From Branchipolynoe longqiensis (Eukaryota > Annelida > Polychaeta > Phyllodocida > Polynoidae), in the NCBI GenBank assembly GCA_030323885.1, contig CM059194.1:4131691-4195690 (forward strand): a stretch of 64,000 nt of DNA. The letters are read 5' to 3'. The translations under genes were made by a program, and so were the position numbers. The notes beneath the pieces are model-generated. The model made no database searches and was not told the DNA's origin. It saw only the letters and a program-made list of their open reading frames with translations. Shown here one piece after another: positions 21,102 through 32,255 of the stretch; within the stretch, counting starts at the first letter, position 1, and the number at the start of each line of letters is the position of its first letter.

Positions 21102-21970
21102 TCAGATGGTTGCATACCAGAGTTTGGTTTCTTGTTTGGTGCTGGCACTGACAAACAGATCCGTCGTCAACACATTGACTTCCGCTGGATCTGAGTCTTG
21201 TTCAGCATTGTGAGGGTCGGGTTCTTCCATGGTCAATTCATTGACTCTGCCAAGTTTGCTCCTGCAAACCTTCTCAAAATGCCCGACCTTCTTGCAAGCA
21301 ATGCAAGTTTTGCCCCTCGCCGGACAGACTCCATGCAGGTGTTTGTAACCACATTTTTGAATCTTGAAGTCGCCTGCACCGTTCTTATTTCTGACCTTCC
21401 AAGATCGCGATTTCCAAGATGGCGGCACAGCCGGACGAACCACAGGTGCACCGGTACCTGTATTTGCATATCTGTTCAGAAAATTGATTTCTTTCACCTA
21501 CACGTCTGATTTCTTTTCCTCCAACTGGTCAGCACTGAATTCACTGAGTTCGCACATTTTGTTAGATCGGCCGTTTGAAGCATTTTGTTTCTAAACCTCA
21601 TGCTCTTGACTCCAGTAACTAAACGATCACGCAACAGCAATTCTTCAATCGCTCCATATTCACAATCTTTCACTCTGTCCCTCAGGGCCGTGATATATGA
21701 AGAGATATTTTTGCTGGATTGATTATGCGAGTTGAAACGGTAACATATTATTATTAAATTCAATTTACTGGTACAGTAGGCTTGAAATGCCTCTGTTAGC
21801 GGCCTGATCTTGTCCTGTGTGATGGCCATGTTGGCGAAAACTTTCTGGGCTTCTTCACCCATGACATGAAGGAAGATGCAGCATTGCACTCTTTCTGTCT
21901 TTGTAATGACTCCTAAAGCCATGGCATATACGTTACATGCCCCTATCCATATTTTCCAGTTCAATCATGC
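21102..21970 (-). pseudogene. Gypsy 1 gag with nucleocapsid zinc knuckle
   Basis: Two minus frames. 21964-21494 is the capsid-like part (TSKLNLIIICYRFNSH, FSYITAL-type block, DRLVTGVKSMRFRNKML). 21497-21102 is the nucleocapsid part with CIACKKVGHFEKVC, a CX2CX4HX4C knuckle for RNA packaging, preceded by a CGYKHLHGVC motif. A frameshift near 21495 joins them. Confidence 0.8.
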
Positions 21971-22036
21971 GTTGTTGTAGAGGACAAGCCGACCTGGCAG
22001 GCTGAGGCCCGGCAATATGTTAGCAGGCGGCATTGT

Positions 22037-22051
22037 CTTTATCTGACACCA
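22037..22051 (-). other. Primer-binding site of Gypsy 1
   Basis: TGGTGTCAGATAAAG on minus, directly after the CA end of the LTR remnant. This is the place where a tRNA primes minus-strand synthesis. Confidence 0.65.
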
Positions 22052-22115
22052 TGTGAAAGTATGCCGTCTGAACACTTTGACTTCTGGATACTGAATGCTT
22101 TATTCACCGTCCATA
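22052..22115 (-). repeat. Remnant of the Gypsy 1 5' LTR
   Basis: About 60 bp matching 17821-17885 before the similarity stops abruptly. The outer part was lost or replaced. Confidence 0.75.
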
Positions 22116-22389
22116 TCCTGCGCACCAAAGTCACATTAAATGAAATTAGAGTTGAATTTAAGAACATCTTCACTACAGGACTTTAGGTAACCTGGGAAGC
22201 TCGCCTATATTTGGACCTCTCTCCCCAGGTTACACAGACGAACAGACAAACAACAGAAATGCATCCTCCAGGTCCACTTCACAGGAATGACAGCAGGGAC
22301 CTGGAGGAACAAGTCAGTCCAGGCGAGGCGATATCTGGAGTTTGCAGCACAACACTGCAATGACCCTCTTGCACAAACACAGTACGACC
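22116..22389. other. Junction between Gypsy 1 and the tyrosine-recombinase element
   Basis: Probably the decayed RNase H of the element to the right; no clear frame. Confidence 0.35.
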
Positions 22390-22493
22390 TCCCAACGTAC
22401 CTACTATACCTCAAAGAGATGCTAACAACACCATGAGCTGTACTCCACTTTCTAAGCAGCACCAAGTCCTGGGTACAGTTATTTGGAGGTGAT

Positions 22494-22988
22494 GTGTCAG
22501 CCTTCAGCACATACAAGCTAGGTACGCCAGAGGTAGACATGTTCGCCACAAGGTGGAACCAAAAATTGGATAAATATATATCAAGGGAGTTTGAATTAAC
22601 TGCGTATGGTACCGATGCACTGTCTATGAACTGGTCACATACTCATGGCTACTTCTTTCCACCATTCAGCCTGCTGCCGAGGGTCCTCGTCAAGATCAAA
22701 GAGGACAGGCCAAGAGGGATACTCACCATCCCAGATTGGCCACCCGCTACTCAAACAAGAACAGGGTTTCGCAGCCGGGATCGAGATCCCTGTTCAGTAG
22801 GGTATGTTGATACAGAAAGGAGACATGACCAAGGTATTCCCACTAGAGGGGAAGATAAGGCTGGTCGCAATCGCACTCTAGGTGAAATGTTCCAGGCTAT
22901 GGGCATGTCAGAGGACACGGCAAGCACACTAACAGCATCCTGGGCAAACGCCACACAGCGCCAATACACACTAGTACTGAATCGCTGA
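22494..22988 (+). pseudogene. RNase H-to-recombinase linker of the DIRS-order fragment
   Basis: The frame reads GTPEVDMFATRWNQKLDKY, YGTDALSMNW, YFFPPFSLLPRVLVKI. This is the PEVDxFAT...FPPFSLI pattern that follows RNase H in Ngaro/DIRS elements. It continues into GEMFQAMGMSEDTASTL and SWANATQRQY, the start of the recombinase SAM-like domain. A stop at 22988 ends it. Confidence 0.75.
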
Positions 22989-23417
22989 AATACGCACTGC
23001 AAGGACCAGGGTATTAATTCTAGAGAACCAACACTAATGGAGGGGATCAAATACTTGCAGGGACTGTTTGCAGGGGGGCAGCACACACCACGGGCAACAC
23101 GGTTAGATCGTTGCTGTCAACATTCATAACGGTGGGGGGGATTGGTCTCCTGAAAGGCATCGGGAATCTCAAACCCCCGATATGATAGGATGTGGGATCC
23201 AAAAACCCTGCTGAATCACCTCCAGAGCTGAGAACATACACACAAACTGGGAATGGACAGGCTGAATAGGAGGAGAGTATGCCTCTTCCTATTAGCAACG
23301 GGACAGAGGCTGCAAGCCCTAGGACTAATGCGGACAGGGGACTTTATCTTGGAGGAAGGGGTTTGTACGATAAGGTACACAACCAAAATGAAGTCGAAAA
23401 ACCCATAAAAAAAACCC

Positions 23418-23783
23418 TTGATCCTAAGGTTCCGCGAATATGAAGTGAAAGAACTATGTGTGTACAAACATCTGAAATGGTACCTAGACCGAGTGGAGCT
23501 AAAAGGGGCAGACCCGGCAGTCTTCGCAACCACCCGCAGCCCACATGTACAAGCATCACAAGAGACATTGACCAGATATGTGAGAGGCACGCTTCAGGAG
23601 GCAGGCGTGGACATGAACACATTCACACCATATTCCTGTAGGCATGCTAGCACGAGCGCAACTACCAGGAGACAGGTCCCACTGGCCACAATATTGCAAG
23701 GCGCAGGCTGGACAGGTGAAGGAACTTTCCAGAGGTTCTATGATAGACCAGCCACCAACATGGAGGTAGCAAACCTTATTTAA
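23418..23783 (+). pseudogene. Tyrosine recombinase C-terminal domain (DIRS-order)
   Basis: The C-terminal catalytic part is in one frame. TPYSCRHASTSATTRRQVPL carries the R of the H-x-x-R box, and TILQGAGWTGEGTFQRFYDR carries the H/W position and the nucleophilic Tyr. The first box residue is Tyr instead of His. The upstream catalytic Arg lies in a stretch (22990-23400) with several stops. The enzyme would integrate circular cDNA without target duplication. Confidence 0.75.
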
Positions 23784-23903
23784 CACTATGAGTCAAATAG
23801 CTATGTCCAATTCGCATACGTACAACAACGGTCTCTTCGCATCTACTTCTATAACAAGCACCTGACAATTTTCCAAGGGTGGGCTGAATTGCATGAAGCT
23901 TGT

Positions 23904-25173
23904 TCATGACAGCTTCATCCCATTGCAATTGCCACTTCCACAGATGTGCCTTTTGAGGTCCGTATGAGGAATAGGAAGAGGTGTAATGCATTTGTCGAGA
24001 GTTTCATTGGCAGCCATAGCTGCATCCTCATTATCTGGAATGCCAACATGATCGTCCAATCCTTTCTCTGAATAGGTTGTAGGCATGATTTTGAATCCAA
24101 AGATATCACACATTTTCTACGAGAAGAGGTTTCTACATGGTCCATTGATAAGACCATGGCATCGAGCGATGCTGACATAATTGTGCTGATTAATTCTGGG
24201 GTTACCCATGGCTCTTGATTATTTTGGATTTTGAGTTTTTTTATTGGGCACGTAGTGCCAAGATGATTTCTCAATTCCCCAATGTTATTGTCCCATTGGC
24301 CATTTGCATCTATGTCGGTTGGGATTGGTAGTTTAAAACTTGTTTCCAGGTGGACTGCTAGCGCTTCCTTTGTGTAGTTTTTGTATGATCTCCCCATAAG
24401 GGACATGGTCTTGTTTTGGGTTTTTAGTTTATTTCTAGTGGTATATATCAATTCATGGTCACTGGTGCCCCAGTTCCTAGTTCCTGAGGTGTGTGTATGG
24501 TTTCAGTCTGTTATTATTAGGTCTATTATTGAGCTGTTTTCTCCAAGCCTAGTTAGTTCATTAATATTTTGCCTTAGTCCCTTTCCTTTGATTTGGTTCT
24601 CCAATGAATGTTTGTTTTTATTGTTTGTTTTGTAGTTCATAGTGAAGTCCCCCAGTAGGAATATCTCAGCTTTTGCAAGCTTTGACACAATATCAAGGAA
24701 CGTTTCTAACAGTGTGGTAAATTCTTTGATGTTCCTATGTGGCAGTCTATATAGACTCCCTACAGCTATGTTTGCTTGTTTCTCATTGTTTTAGTTCCAT
24801 ACTAACGCAATATTTGTATTTGACCTATTTGCTTCTTGTAGTGTTTTATGTTCTGAGATTAGGTTGTTTTTTGCTGTCTATTGTAACTGCTCCACCATTT
24901 TTCTGTTTTGTGCATTTGTCAGGTTTTTCTGTCCTCTCTCACAAGCCTGTACCCACTAATTTCTAGAAGTTGGTCACTACGCAGCTCATGAAACCATGTT
25001 TCTGACAGTGTCAACACATCAAATTTACATATATTTAAGTGTAGCTTAATGCTTTTGCAGTTTGGATGGGCAAAATGTAAGCCTCTGCCTAGTCCACAGT
25101 CAATCTCTTCCACCATATTTGTGCGCTGATTTAGGTATAGGTAGCGACTTGGTGCTGTACTCAATTTCCTCAA
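23904..25173 (-). pseudogene. LINE endonuclease domain and linker
   Basis: Starting on minus at 25173: HPNCKSIKLHL, FDVLTLSETWFHELRSD and ISGYRLVREDR, the N-terminal half of an AP-type endonuclease with the catalytic Glu of SETW. Near 24688-24503: EIFLLGDFTMNY (the GDFN motif, N changed) and SSIIDLIITD. From 24451: APIKK-like linker TCPIKKLKIQNNQEPWVTP. Stops lie between these blocks. Confidence 0.8.
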
Positions 25174-25479
25174 CCATGGATAACGCAGTGGATGTCGGAG
25201 TATGCAAGTTTAGTTTTATTTAGTTTTATATTTATTTTGTTTGTTTATGTGTTATTAGGTTGCTGAGGTGCAGGTACCAGTGCATGGGCACTTGCGACCG
25301 CCTTGAAATAATACTAGCATTTATGTAACCAGTGTAAATGTAGGAGAGGTACATGTGTTGCTATTGTGTTAGTTACATGAAATAGCTTAGCATTATTTCT
25401 AGGTCAGTAGTGGGTTATTTTATAGAAGATAGGACAATTTAGTGTTTGATACTCAAGGTTTGTAGTTCCAGTTCTCGCA

Positions 25480-26218
25480 GATGCTGCGGCATGTTGGTAT
25501 CCACTTGGTATCCACTTGCCTAGGATTCAGCATTCCCAGTGTGGCTGGAGTATTTTTTGCATCATTTGTTGGGCTTTCCTTAATTTTTTTGAGGATTTCT
25601 CCCATGTTATTTTTGTATCCTTGCTTGACAATTTCCCCTTCGTTTGCATTGTTTAAAAAAATGCTTCCTCTCCAATATGGGCATCTGGTGCATTCTCTGA
25701 ATGCTTTACCTATGGGGTTTATTAATTTTTGCTTTAATTCTTCGCTTTGTGTAAAGTTGGCTCTGACAATGTCCTATTTTACATTGTTCTGGTGTCCTCC
25801 ACACTTTCTTTGCAATCGCCTTCACTGTGTAGGGGTTTTCCGCATTGTCAATGAGTCTCACTAGGTCGTATTTGTCATGGAACTTGACCATGATCGAACA
25901 GTAGTACTGTTAAGCAGATGAGTATATTTTCCCCAACTTTTCCTGTTATTTTACACTTCTAGAGACTACTCAACGGAGAGTTGTGTCCCAGGAAAGACAC
26001 TCCACAATCATGCTCACTGGTACCTGCATTTCAGAGCTCTGGTACCTGCATTTTTCAGGGCCTAATTCTTTGAATTCTATGTTATCAAATTCTTGGGGTT
26101 TGTAGGCTTTCCCATTTATCTCTATGTTGCAGCCCTTCATTTTGATTGATTGGATCTTTTTGGTTTTTGTTTCCTGCACGAGTGTGTACATTTGCTGTAC
26201 CGTTTTTTCGCTCAGCAT
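25480..26218 (-). pseudogene. LINE ORF1 with a NADAR-like (YbiA/DUF1768) domain
   Basis: On minus, 26218-25970 reads QMYTLVQETKTKKIQSIKMK, INGKAYKPQEFDNIEFKELG and VSMIVECLSWDTTLR. After a short gap it reads QYYCSIMVKFHDKYDLVRLI, then ENPYTVKAIAKKVWRTPEQC, and in another frame NNMGEILKKIKE. The series EQxY..xMxKFH, A-x-(N/S)-P-x-x-(V/A)-K and (L/M)G-x-I-L resembles the NADAR fold of the YbiA family, which acts on ADP-ribose/riboflavin-related metabolites. Several stops and shifts are present. The domain call is from memory and needs a profile search. Confidence 0.5.
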
Positions 26219-26472
26219 TTCATTCTCTGTCCTGACAGGCCTCAGTTTTGTTTCATGTATAGTGTTTTGTTTTTGTATTTGTTCCCTTTATTCCTCCTCC
26301 TTATATCTTGTTATGCATCATAGGATACATATCCTCTGTATACATGTGTTATTATGTGTATATCCACACACTTTGGTGGTTGTAGCACTATTTAGGACAT
26401 TGATACTTGCGATACACCCAATAGTGAGATTACGATACGTCTGGTCTGATTGCAGGTGTATGGTATGTTTTT

Positions 26473-27763
26473 GTATGCAGGTATTGCAATACCGCAGGCA
26501 GTTTGACGCCCCTGCCCTGCAGAGTTGTAAACCAGTGCCTTATGGTACAGGTTCTTGACAGAACTGAAGGCTAAGGGAGCAAACCCTGAACCGAAAACCA
26601 TGTCACTGTGGCAGCATCAAGGGCGGTTGATGTATGGAACTCCCACCATCTCCCAATCAGCCACTGCAGGGACAAATAGTTTTGCGCCTGTCTGGACATA
26701 TTCTTGCTGGTGGGAGACCTCTATTTGCTTCCGGAGAGAGTACCGCTGGTAACTTGCAAAAGCCAGGCAGCTCTTGCAGGAAGCCCTCATGAAATGTCAA
26801 AAGCACAACAGTCAAGGAACAAGTTAACCGACCAAGCTCAACACAGCAAAGCTAAGTACCATCAGCCATAGGGAGAGTTTCGAGAAGGAGATAGACAGCT
26901 GTCTCACCGAATGGGAGGAGAAGGAAAGCTCAACACCAAACGAGGAACAGGCAGATTTGCAGCAGGTCATATATAACACAGCTAAAACATATTTCTTCAG
27001 ACAGAAAACACCAGGACTGGTTTGACCCCAATGATCAGGAGCTACCAAATCTCATGAGCAGAAGACACCAAGCCCACAGAGAGTGGTGCAGACCAGGAGC
27101 ACCAGATCCACCACTGCAGCATACAAAGATGCCTGCAGATTGCTACAAAAATGCACCCGTGCAGTGAAGTCAGACTGGTAGGAAATGAAGGGAGAGGAGC
27201 TGCAGAGAGCTGCAGATAGTAACAACATGAAGGGCTTCTACAGTTGACTGAAGGAAGAGTGGGGACCCATGGAGAAGGGACCTGTTCACCTGAAATCAAC
27301 AGATGGAATGAAGACCTTTTCTGACAGCAAGAGAGTTGTGGCAAGATGGAGTTAACACTTCCAGAAGCTACTCAACGTCTCTGGTGACATAGATCACAAA
27401 GCTATGGACAATATCCAGCAGCACATTAACAAAACATACCTCAATGAGATTCCAACCATGGATGAGATGGCTAGAGCAATCACCAGCCAGAAAGGTGGCA
27501 AAGCACCTGGGGGTGATGGAATTCCTGCTGAAGTATGGAAGCATGGAGGAGACAATCTGCTCAACAGACTGCACCAACTAATCACCAATGCCTGGGAGGA
27601 GGGTTCTGTACCCCAAGGATGGACAGATGCCAGCATTGTAACCATCTACAAGAAAGGTGATCAAACAGACTGTGGGAACTATAGAGGAATCTCTCTTCTT
27701 TCCATAGCAGGCAAGATCTTCGCCAGGATCCTCCTCAACAGACTATCTATTCACATAACTTCT
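26473..27763 (+). pseudogene. RTE LINE copy 2, part 1 (5' region and start of RT)
   Basis: 26473-26795 matches the 5' region of copy 3 (38867-39198). At about 26796 the sequence jumps to the post-endonuclease linker and then reads RT blocks that match copy 1. At 27404-27763 these are GGKAPGGDGIPAEVW and NYRGISLLSIAGKIFARI. Stops and shifts are scattered in 26820-27400. It ends abruptly where an LTR begins. The endonuclease is missing. Confidence 0.88.
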
Positions 27764-28041
27764 TCTAAAATATTCTGATTTACTGCATTTGAGGGGAATG
27801 TAAATGTTCTATTACTGATCGGGTATACATGACCAGGTGCATGTATGTGTATATGTAGGTGTTGGTGGTGCCTGAGTGAGATGTAAATAGACATAGTGGT
27901 GCTTGCAGGGATGTGTGTAAGGGGCACTCAGATCCTACCCCCTCCCACCTCTGCTAGGTAGGATCACAACACTCAGGCCCAAGGTTGGTGGTGGCTAGGG
28001 GAGCCACACAGCTTAGTGGTGGTTGGCAGACCACTGTTAAC
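27764..28041 (+). repeat. LTR inside RTE copy 2, left piece
   Basis: Starts TCTAAAATATTCTG, one base off the family start, and aligns with the first half of the LTR at 14753-15265, including CCAGGTGCATGTATG and TAAGGGGCA.CAGATCCTACCC. Interrupted at about 28041 by a LINE. Confidence 0.75.
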
Positions 28042-28689
28042 GATTGATTGATTGGTGGTTGCTTCACGCCATGTTAGCAGCATAGGGCATATTCACGGCG
28101 AGAAGTGTTTGTTTTTTGTTCAAACCATCGCTTTTACATGTAAAAGCAGACAATCAATGGTGTGCCAATAGACACTCATTAAATTAGAAAGCTCACAATC
28201 ATATATTTGTGGTCAAGGGAAACAAATTCCCATAGAAAAAGAAAAGTTTTATTAATAATTGATAGAATCTATTTAGTAAACTATATGAGGTGGTACATTC
28301 AGTTGCCCACAAAAAGGCTAAAATGTTTTCCTGTCATGCATACTGTCTGCAGTGTAGAACTGTTGGCGCAGGGCCAAACAAATTAACGCAACTTAGTCAA
28401 ATGTGTTTGAGTGTCAGCGGGGACTGTGACCCAATACATTCAAGGGGAGGTTCCCCCTTGGGCAGAAAAGCATGTGTAAGCCACGAGTGGCCAATAGGGC
28501 AGCAGCTAAGGACCACTTGGTCCCGCCGACCTCCCGCATGAGTCTGTGGTGGCTTTCCCACAGATGGTTCAATTTCTGTAAGTTTATTAATGTTTTCATC
28601 CCACTCATGTTGACATTTGGATTTTATGTGGGTGGCTATTAGTGGTTTCAGATCAGAGTGAGGGATCAGACATGGTTCAAGATCACAGT

Positions 28690-28970
28690 TCAGGGCCTTC
28701 TTCCAGCCCGATCAGCTCGTTTGTTTCCTTGTATGCCGGCATGGCCAGGCACCCAGCACAGGTGGATGTCATACCCATCCATTGTCAGTTGGTTCATTTT
28801 ATAAATGACCATTGCTAGAATAGGGTGATTCATTTTCAGTCCAGCAATAGCCAGGAGGCAAGAGAACGAATCACTGTATATAACATAGTTAGTGTGGTTC
28901 GAGACACTCCTATGTGAGAAGGAGTGCTCGGGCTTCTGCAGTGAAAATCAAGCTCTGATCGGGTAAACAT
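28690..28970 (-). pseudogene. I-type LINE RNase H domain
   Basis: On minus the translation shows YSDSFSCLLAIAGLKMNHP (catalytic Asp of the YTDS box), then DIHLCWVPGHAGIQGNKRAD, the W-V-P-x-H...G-N-x-x-A-D end of LINE RNase H. It is not in a long open frame. Confidence 0.75.
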
Positions 28971-29127
28971 ACACCAAATTTGGTCTTTCGAACCATCAGT
29001 GTATATGGAGAGGTGGTCTGCAAACTGGCCTTGGATCTCTGCATGCAGTCCTTGGTACTCTAGTGGATGTGTCCCAGACTTCCTCAGTTCCGTGGGTCAG
29101 AGGCTTTCTCAACGACCACGGGGGATG

Positions 29128-30600
29128 TTATGGGACTTTGGCATCCTCCAACATGTCCAAATCCACGCCCAAGGCCTCCAAATGAGGTTTCATTCGGAGC
29201 CTCAGTGGCCGGATGTAATTCGGCCTGGCTTCATACGTGAATTCGTCATGTTGCTCGAATAGACAATTGTGTGCAGGATTCAATGCATTAGTTTTTATCT
29301 TGACTACATAAAGCATGGCCAGTTTGATTCTCCTGTTGTTAAGTGATGGTTCATTGGCTTCGATGTAAAGGCTCTGCACCGGTGAGGTGCGGAAGGCCCC
29401 AAGGGCCAGGCGCAATCCCTGGTGATGGATTGTGTCTAGCAGCCCAATATATGATTTCCTTGTGGAACCGTATACTATGCTGCCGTAATCAACTCGTGAC
29501 CGAACCAAGGTTCTGTACACGGAGAGCAGAACATCTCTGTCCGCTCCCCACTCTGAGCTGGACAGCACCCTCAGAATATCTATCGCTTTCAGGCATCTTG
29601 TTTTCAGGTACTTTATATGTGGCACAAAAGACAGTTTTGCGTCTTGAATGAGGCCTAGAAATTTGGTTTTCTCAACGACTTTAATGGGATCCTAATCCAG
29701 GGTCAGCTCCGGTTCTGCATGCATTCTACGCAGCAGGCAGAAGTGCATGCATACTGTTTTGGTCTTGGAAAATTTGAAACCGTTCAGAACTGACCATCCA
29801 TGGATCCCATTTATGTTTGGTTGTAGCTGTCTCTCTATTACATTCATGTTAGAAGCGCTGTAATATAAAACAAAGTCATCCACGAAAAGACCACAGGAGA
29901 CCCCCCGCTTTACATCAGCAGCAATACCATTGACCTTCACACCGAAAAGGGTCACGGCCAGTATGCTGCCTTGAGGTACTCCTAGTTCCTGTGAGTGTAG
30001 GCTGGACTAGGTAGTCTTGACACAGACGCAGAAATGCTTGAAGGCTAGAAAGGTCCTGATGAAAATTAGCAAGTGTCCACGAAGGCCATTCGCATGAAGA
30101 TCCTCCATGATGCCATGATGCCATGCTGTCATGTTGTATCAAGGTCGAAAAAGACAGCCATAGCATGCTATTCTCTTCTGAAGGTCTCCATGCACACCAA
30201 ATGGTCGAGGGTGCTGCGGCCCCGTCTGAAGCCACATTGATGGTTGGACAGGTGGTGTCCTGACTCCAGTAGCCAGACGGGGCGGTTGTTTACCATGCGC
30301 TCCATAGTTTTACAGATGCAGCTTGTGAGGGCTATGGGACTATAGTTGTTGGCTTCACTCTGGTCTTTACCAGGTTTGGGAATCGGTATTACTGTCGCCT
30401 CCCGCCAAGAGGCTGGGACGACACCCGACTCCCAGATGTTGTTGAAGAGTTGAAGCAACAGTCTCAGTGCATGTTCAGGGAGATGTTTAAAAAATTGATA
30501 ATGAATTCCATCAGGTCCAACTGCTGTGTCATGCAAGCTTTCCAAAGATCACCTCAACTCAACGATACTGAATGGGGAGTTGTAGTGCTCCTCGGCATCG
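29128..30600 (-). pseudogene. I-type LINE reverse transcriptase
   Basis: Blocks on minus: AVGPDGIHYQFFKHLPEHAL, PKPGKDQSEANNYSPIALTS, CGFRRGRSTLDHLVCM (30545-30168); SCGLFVDDFVLYYSA, the active site (29955-29692); and VYRTLVRSRVDYGSIVYGS, GLRLALGAFRTSPVQSLY, EANEPSLNNRRIKLA (29625-29128). F-V-D-D is intact, but at least three frames are used. Confidence 0.85.
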
Positions 30601-30617
30601 GAGCCCAGGAATGCAAA

Positions 30618-30845
30618 CCATGGAGACCAGGAATGCTGGATCCCTATTGGTAGAGCCAAGAATGCTTGTTTCCCATTGGAGGAAAGGGGTGGGGTGACAC
30701 TCTATAATAAACCCATGTACCATATCAATAATAAACCAGAGGTCTTGATTCTCTCTCTTCTTTCACACTTTATACTCTTCCTTTCTCTTTGTCTGTATTT
30801 ATTTCACTGCCTACACAATGACAGATTCGAGCCATAGACTTTCCA
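30618..30845 (+). repeat. LTR inside RTE copy 2, right piece
   Basis: Resumes the LTR alignment at CCATGGAGACCAGGAATGCT and continues through the AATAAACCAGAGG and CTTTATACTCTTCCTTTCTC blocks to a degraded ACTTTCCA end. Some 105 bp (30846-30950) of unassigned sequence follow before RTE sequence returns. Confidence 0.75.
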
Positions 30846-30950
30846 TACTGTTGAACAAGACAAGTGGTAAATCTATTAGTTGGAGGAGAGGATTCAACTT
30901 TGCTTTATGGAGACCTAGTCTTTACAACCTGATGTCGTTACAGAGACATA

Positions 30951-31691
30951 GTGTGGCTTCAGAGGGACTGGAGCACCGTGGATATGATATTTTGTCTCCG
31001 ACAGCAACAAGAAAAGTGCATTGAGGAGGACCGACCACTGTACATGGTATTTGTCGATTTCACTAAGGTGTTTGATAGAGACAGGAGGACCGTGTTGGAT
31101 GGGAAGTCTCGGAATCGCTTGGGGTTACCAATGGGATCAAGCAAGGTTGTATACTGGCCCCACACTCTTCTCCATCTTCCTATCAGCAATGCTTGATGAG
31201 GCTTTCCGAAGCATGGGGGATGGCGTCTATGGGGGATGGCGTCTATATACAGTCCAGACAGAGCGCTGACCTATTCAACATCGCACACTTCAGAGCGACG
31301 AGCAAGACTACTGGGATACTGCTGAGAGAGCAGCTATTTTCAGATGACAGCACACTGGTTGCCCACTCTGCTCTCAAGAGATCTAGAAAATGGTGGACGC
31401 TTTCTCCGATGCATCAAAGACGTTTGGCCTGAAGATTAACATCAAGAAGATGGAGGTGCTGTACCAACCAGCTCTACAAGAACCCGAGAAGAGGATATCA
31501 TGGTTGACGGAAACAAGCTGAACTTGGAAGCACTACATGAAGTGATGGATACATTGATGCTGAAATACAGAGGAGGATGACCAAGGCTAGCGCATCTTTT
31601 GGCTGACTACACCACAGATTCTGGAACAACCACCATATGTCCATGCGGGTTAAAGGCAAGATCTACCATGCAATCGTGCTATCCACCCTAC
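30951..31691 (+). pseudogene. RTE LINE copy 2, part 2
   Basis: RTE sequence resumes at GTGTGGCTTCAGAGGGACTG and reads KCIEEDRPLYMVFVDFTKVF. It continues past the active-site region (FSDDSTLVAHSA, with the expected FADD changed) and the region matching NIKKSEVLYQ of copy 1, to a break at CACCCTAC. Small deletions are present near 31525. Confidence 0.85.
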
Positions 31692-32255
31692 TGTAAAGTT
31701 GATGGCTGACATCTGTGGTTATGTAGGCATGTGGTTGTGTAGGAAATCAATACAGGCAAGAAGAGAAAGGAAGAGTATAAAGAATGAAAGTAGAGAGAGA
31801 GCTTGTACCATCAGGTTTATTATTATATAATGGTACATGGATCTGGTATGGCATACCACCTGACCATTATCTCCAATGAGCAACAAGCATTTATAGTTCC
31901 ACCAATGAACAGTAAGCATTCTTGTGTCACAATGGCTACTGTGATCTGCCCACCAGCACCATGCGGTGTGGCTGCTTGGCCACCACCTGCCTGTTTGTAT
32001 GTGTGTGGTGATCCGTGACTAACAGTAGGGGGGAAGGGGGTAGTGAGTAGAGCTCTTGAGGCTCCTTACACACTATCACTAGTGCCTCCTTCACACTATC
32101 TACCGAATACACAATGACTATTGACCATCACTAAAGGATCACCAGCAACTACATAAATACATTCATGCACCTGGCACTATTAATAGCCCATTAATAGACC
32201 ATTTGTACTCCATTATATACCATTTGCATTGACCATTTTATCAGAATATTTTACA
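31692..32255 (-). repeat. Solo LTR with 4-bp target duplication inside RTE copy 2
   Basis: Reading on minus it starts TGTAAAATATTCTGA and ends TCAACTTTACA, 564 bp. CTAC flanks it at 31688-31691 and 32256-32259. RTE copy 1 has the uninterrupted sequence, so the empty site is known. It is the same family as 14753-15265, in the opposite orientation. Confidence 0.93.

Larger units (their letters stand above)
17821..22115 (-). mobile_element. Decayed Ty3/Gypsy retrotransposon 1
   Basis: Reading on minus: remnant 5' LTR (22115-22052), primer-binding site (22051-22037), gag with a zinc knuckle, protease, RT, RNase H, integrase, and a 175-bp 3' LTR (17995-17821). Each domain is recognisable, but the polyprotein is cut by many stops and frameshifts. 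The 5' LTR has lost its outer part. The primer site TGGTGTCAGATAAAG differs by few bases from that of Gypsy 2 at 36712-36726, and the LTR ends match, so the two are the same family. Confidence 0.88.
22390..23790 (+). mobile_element. Fragment of a DIRS-order (Ngaro-like) retrotransposon
   Basis: This is the 3' half of a plus-strand element: the end of RNase H and the segment following it (22494-22988), then a decayed N-terminal and complete C-terminal part of a tyrosine recombinase (to 23783). Gag, most of RT and the split repeats are missing. It is AT-richer and more diverged than the related element at 53925-59110. Confidence 0.75.
23900..26240 (-). mobile_element. CR1/L2-like LINE with NADAR-like ORF1, decayed
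   Basis: On minus, ORF1 remnants (26218-25480) are followed by an ORF2 endonuclease region (25173-23904). The RT is missing: the element stops where the DIRS-order fragment ends, so it is 3'-truncated or was disrupted there. Assignment to CR1/L2 rests on the endonuclease motifs and linker. Confidence 0.7.
28042..30617 (-). mobile_element. I/Nimb-like LINE inserted in an LTR
   Basis: On minus: RT (from about 30600), RT active site near 29900, thumb/connection (29625-29128), RNase H (about 28970-28690), then a 3' UTR (28290-28042) ending in (ATCA)n beside the LTR. The 5' part (ORF1, endonuclease) is absent. The order RT then RNase H is typical of the I superfamily. Frameshifts make it non-functional. 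A related endonuclease fragment lies at 41190-42080. Confidence 0.82.

Noticed and set aside
30951..31691. Separate RTE insertion distinct from 26473-27763
   Set aside because: The two parts are collinear, same strand and nearly contiguous in the RTE; an LTR insertion explains the gap.
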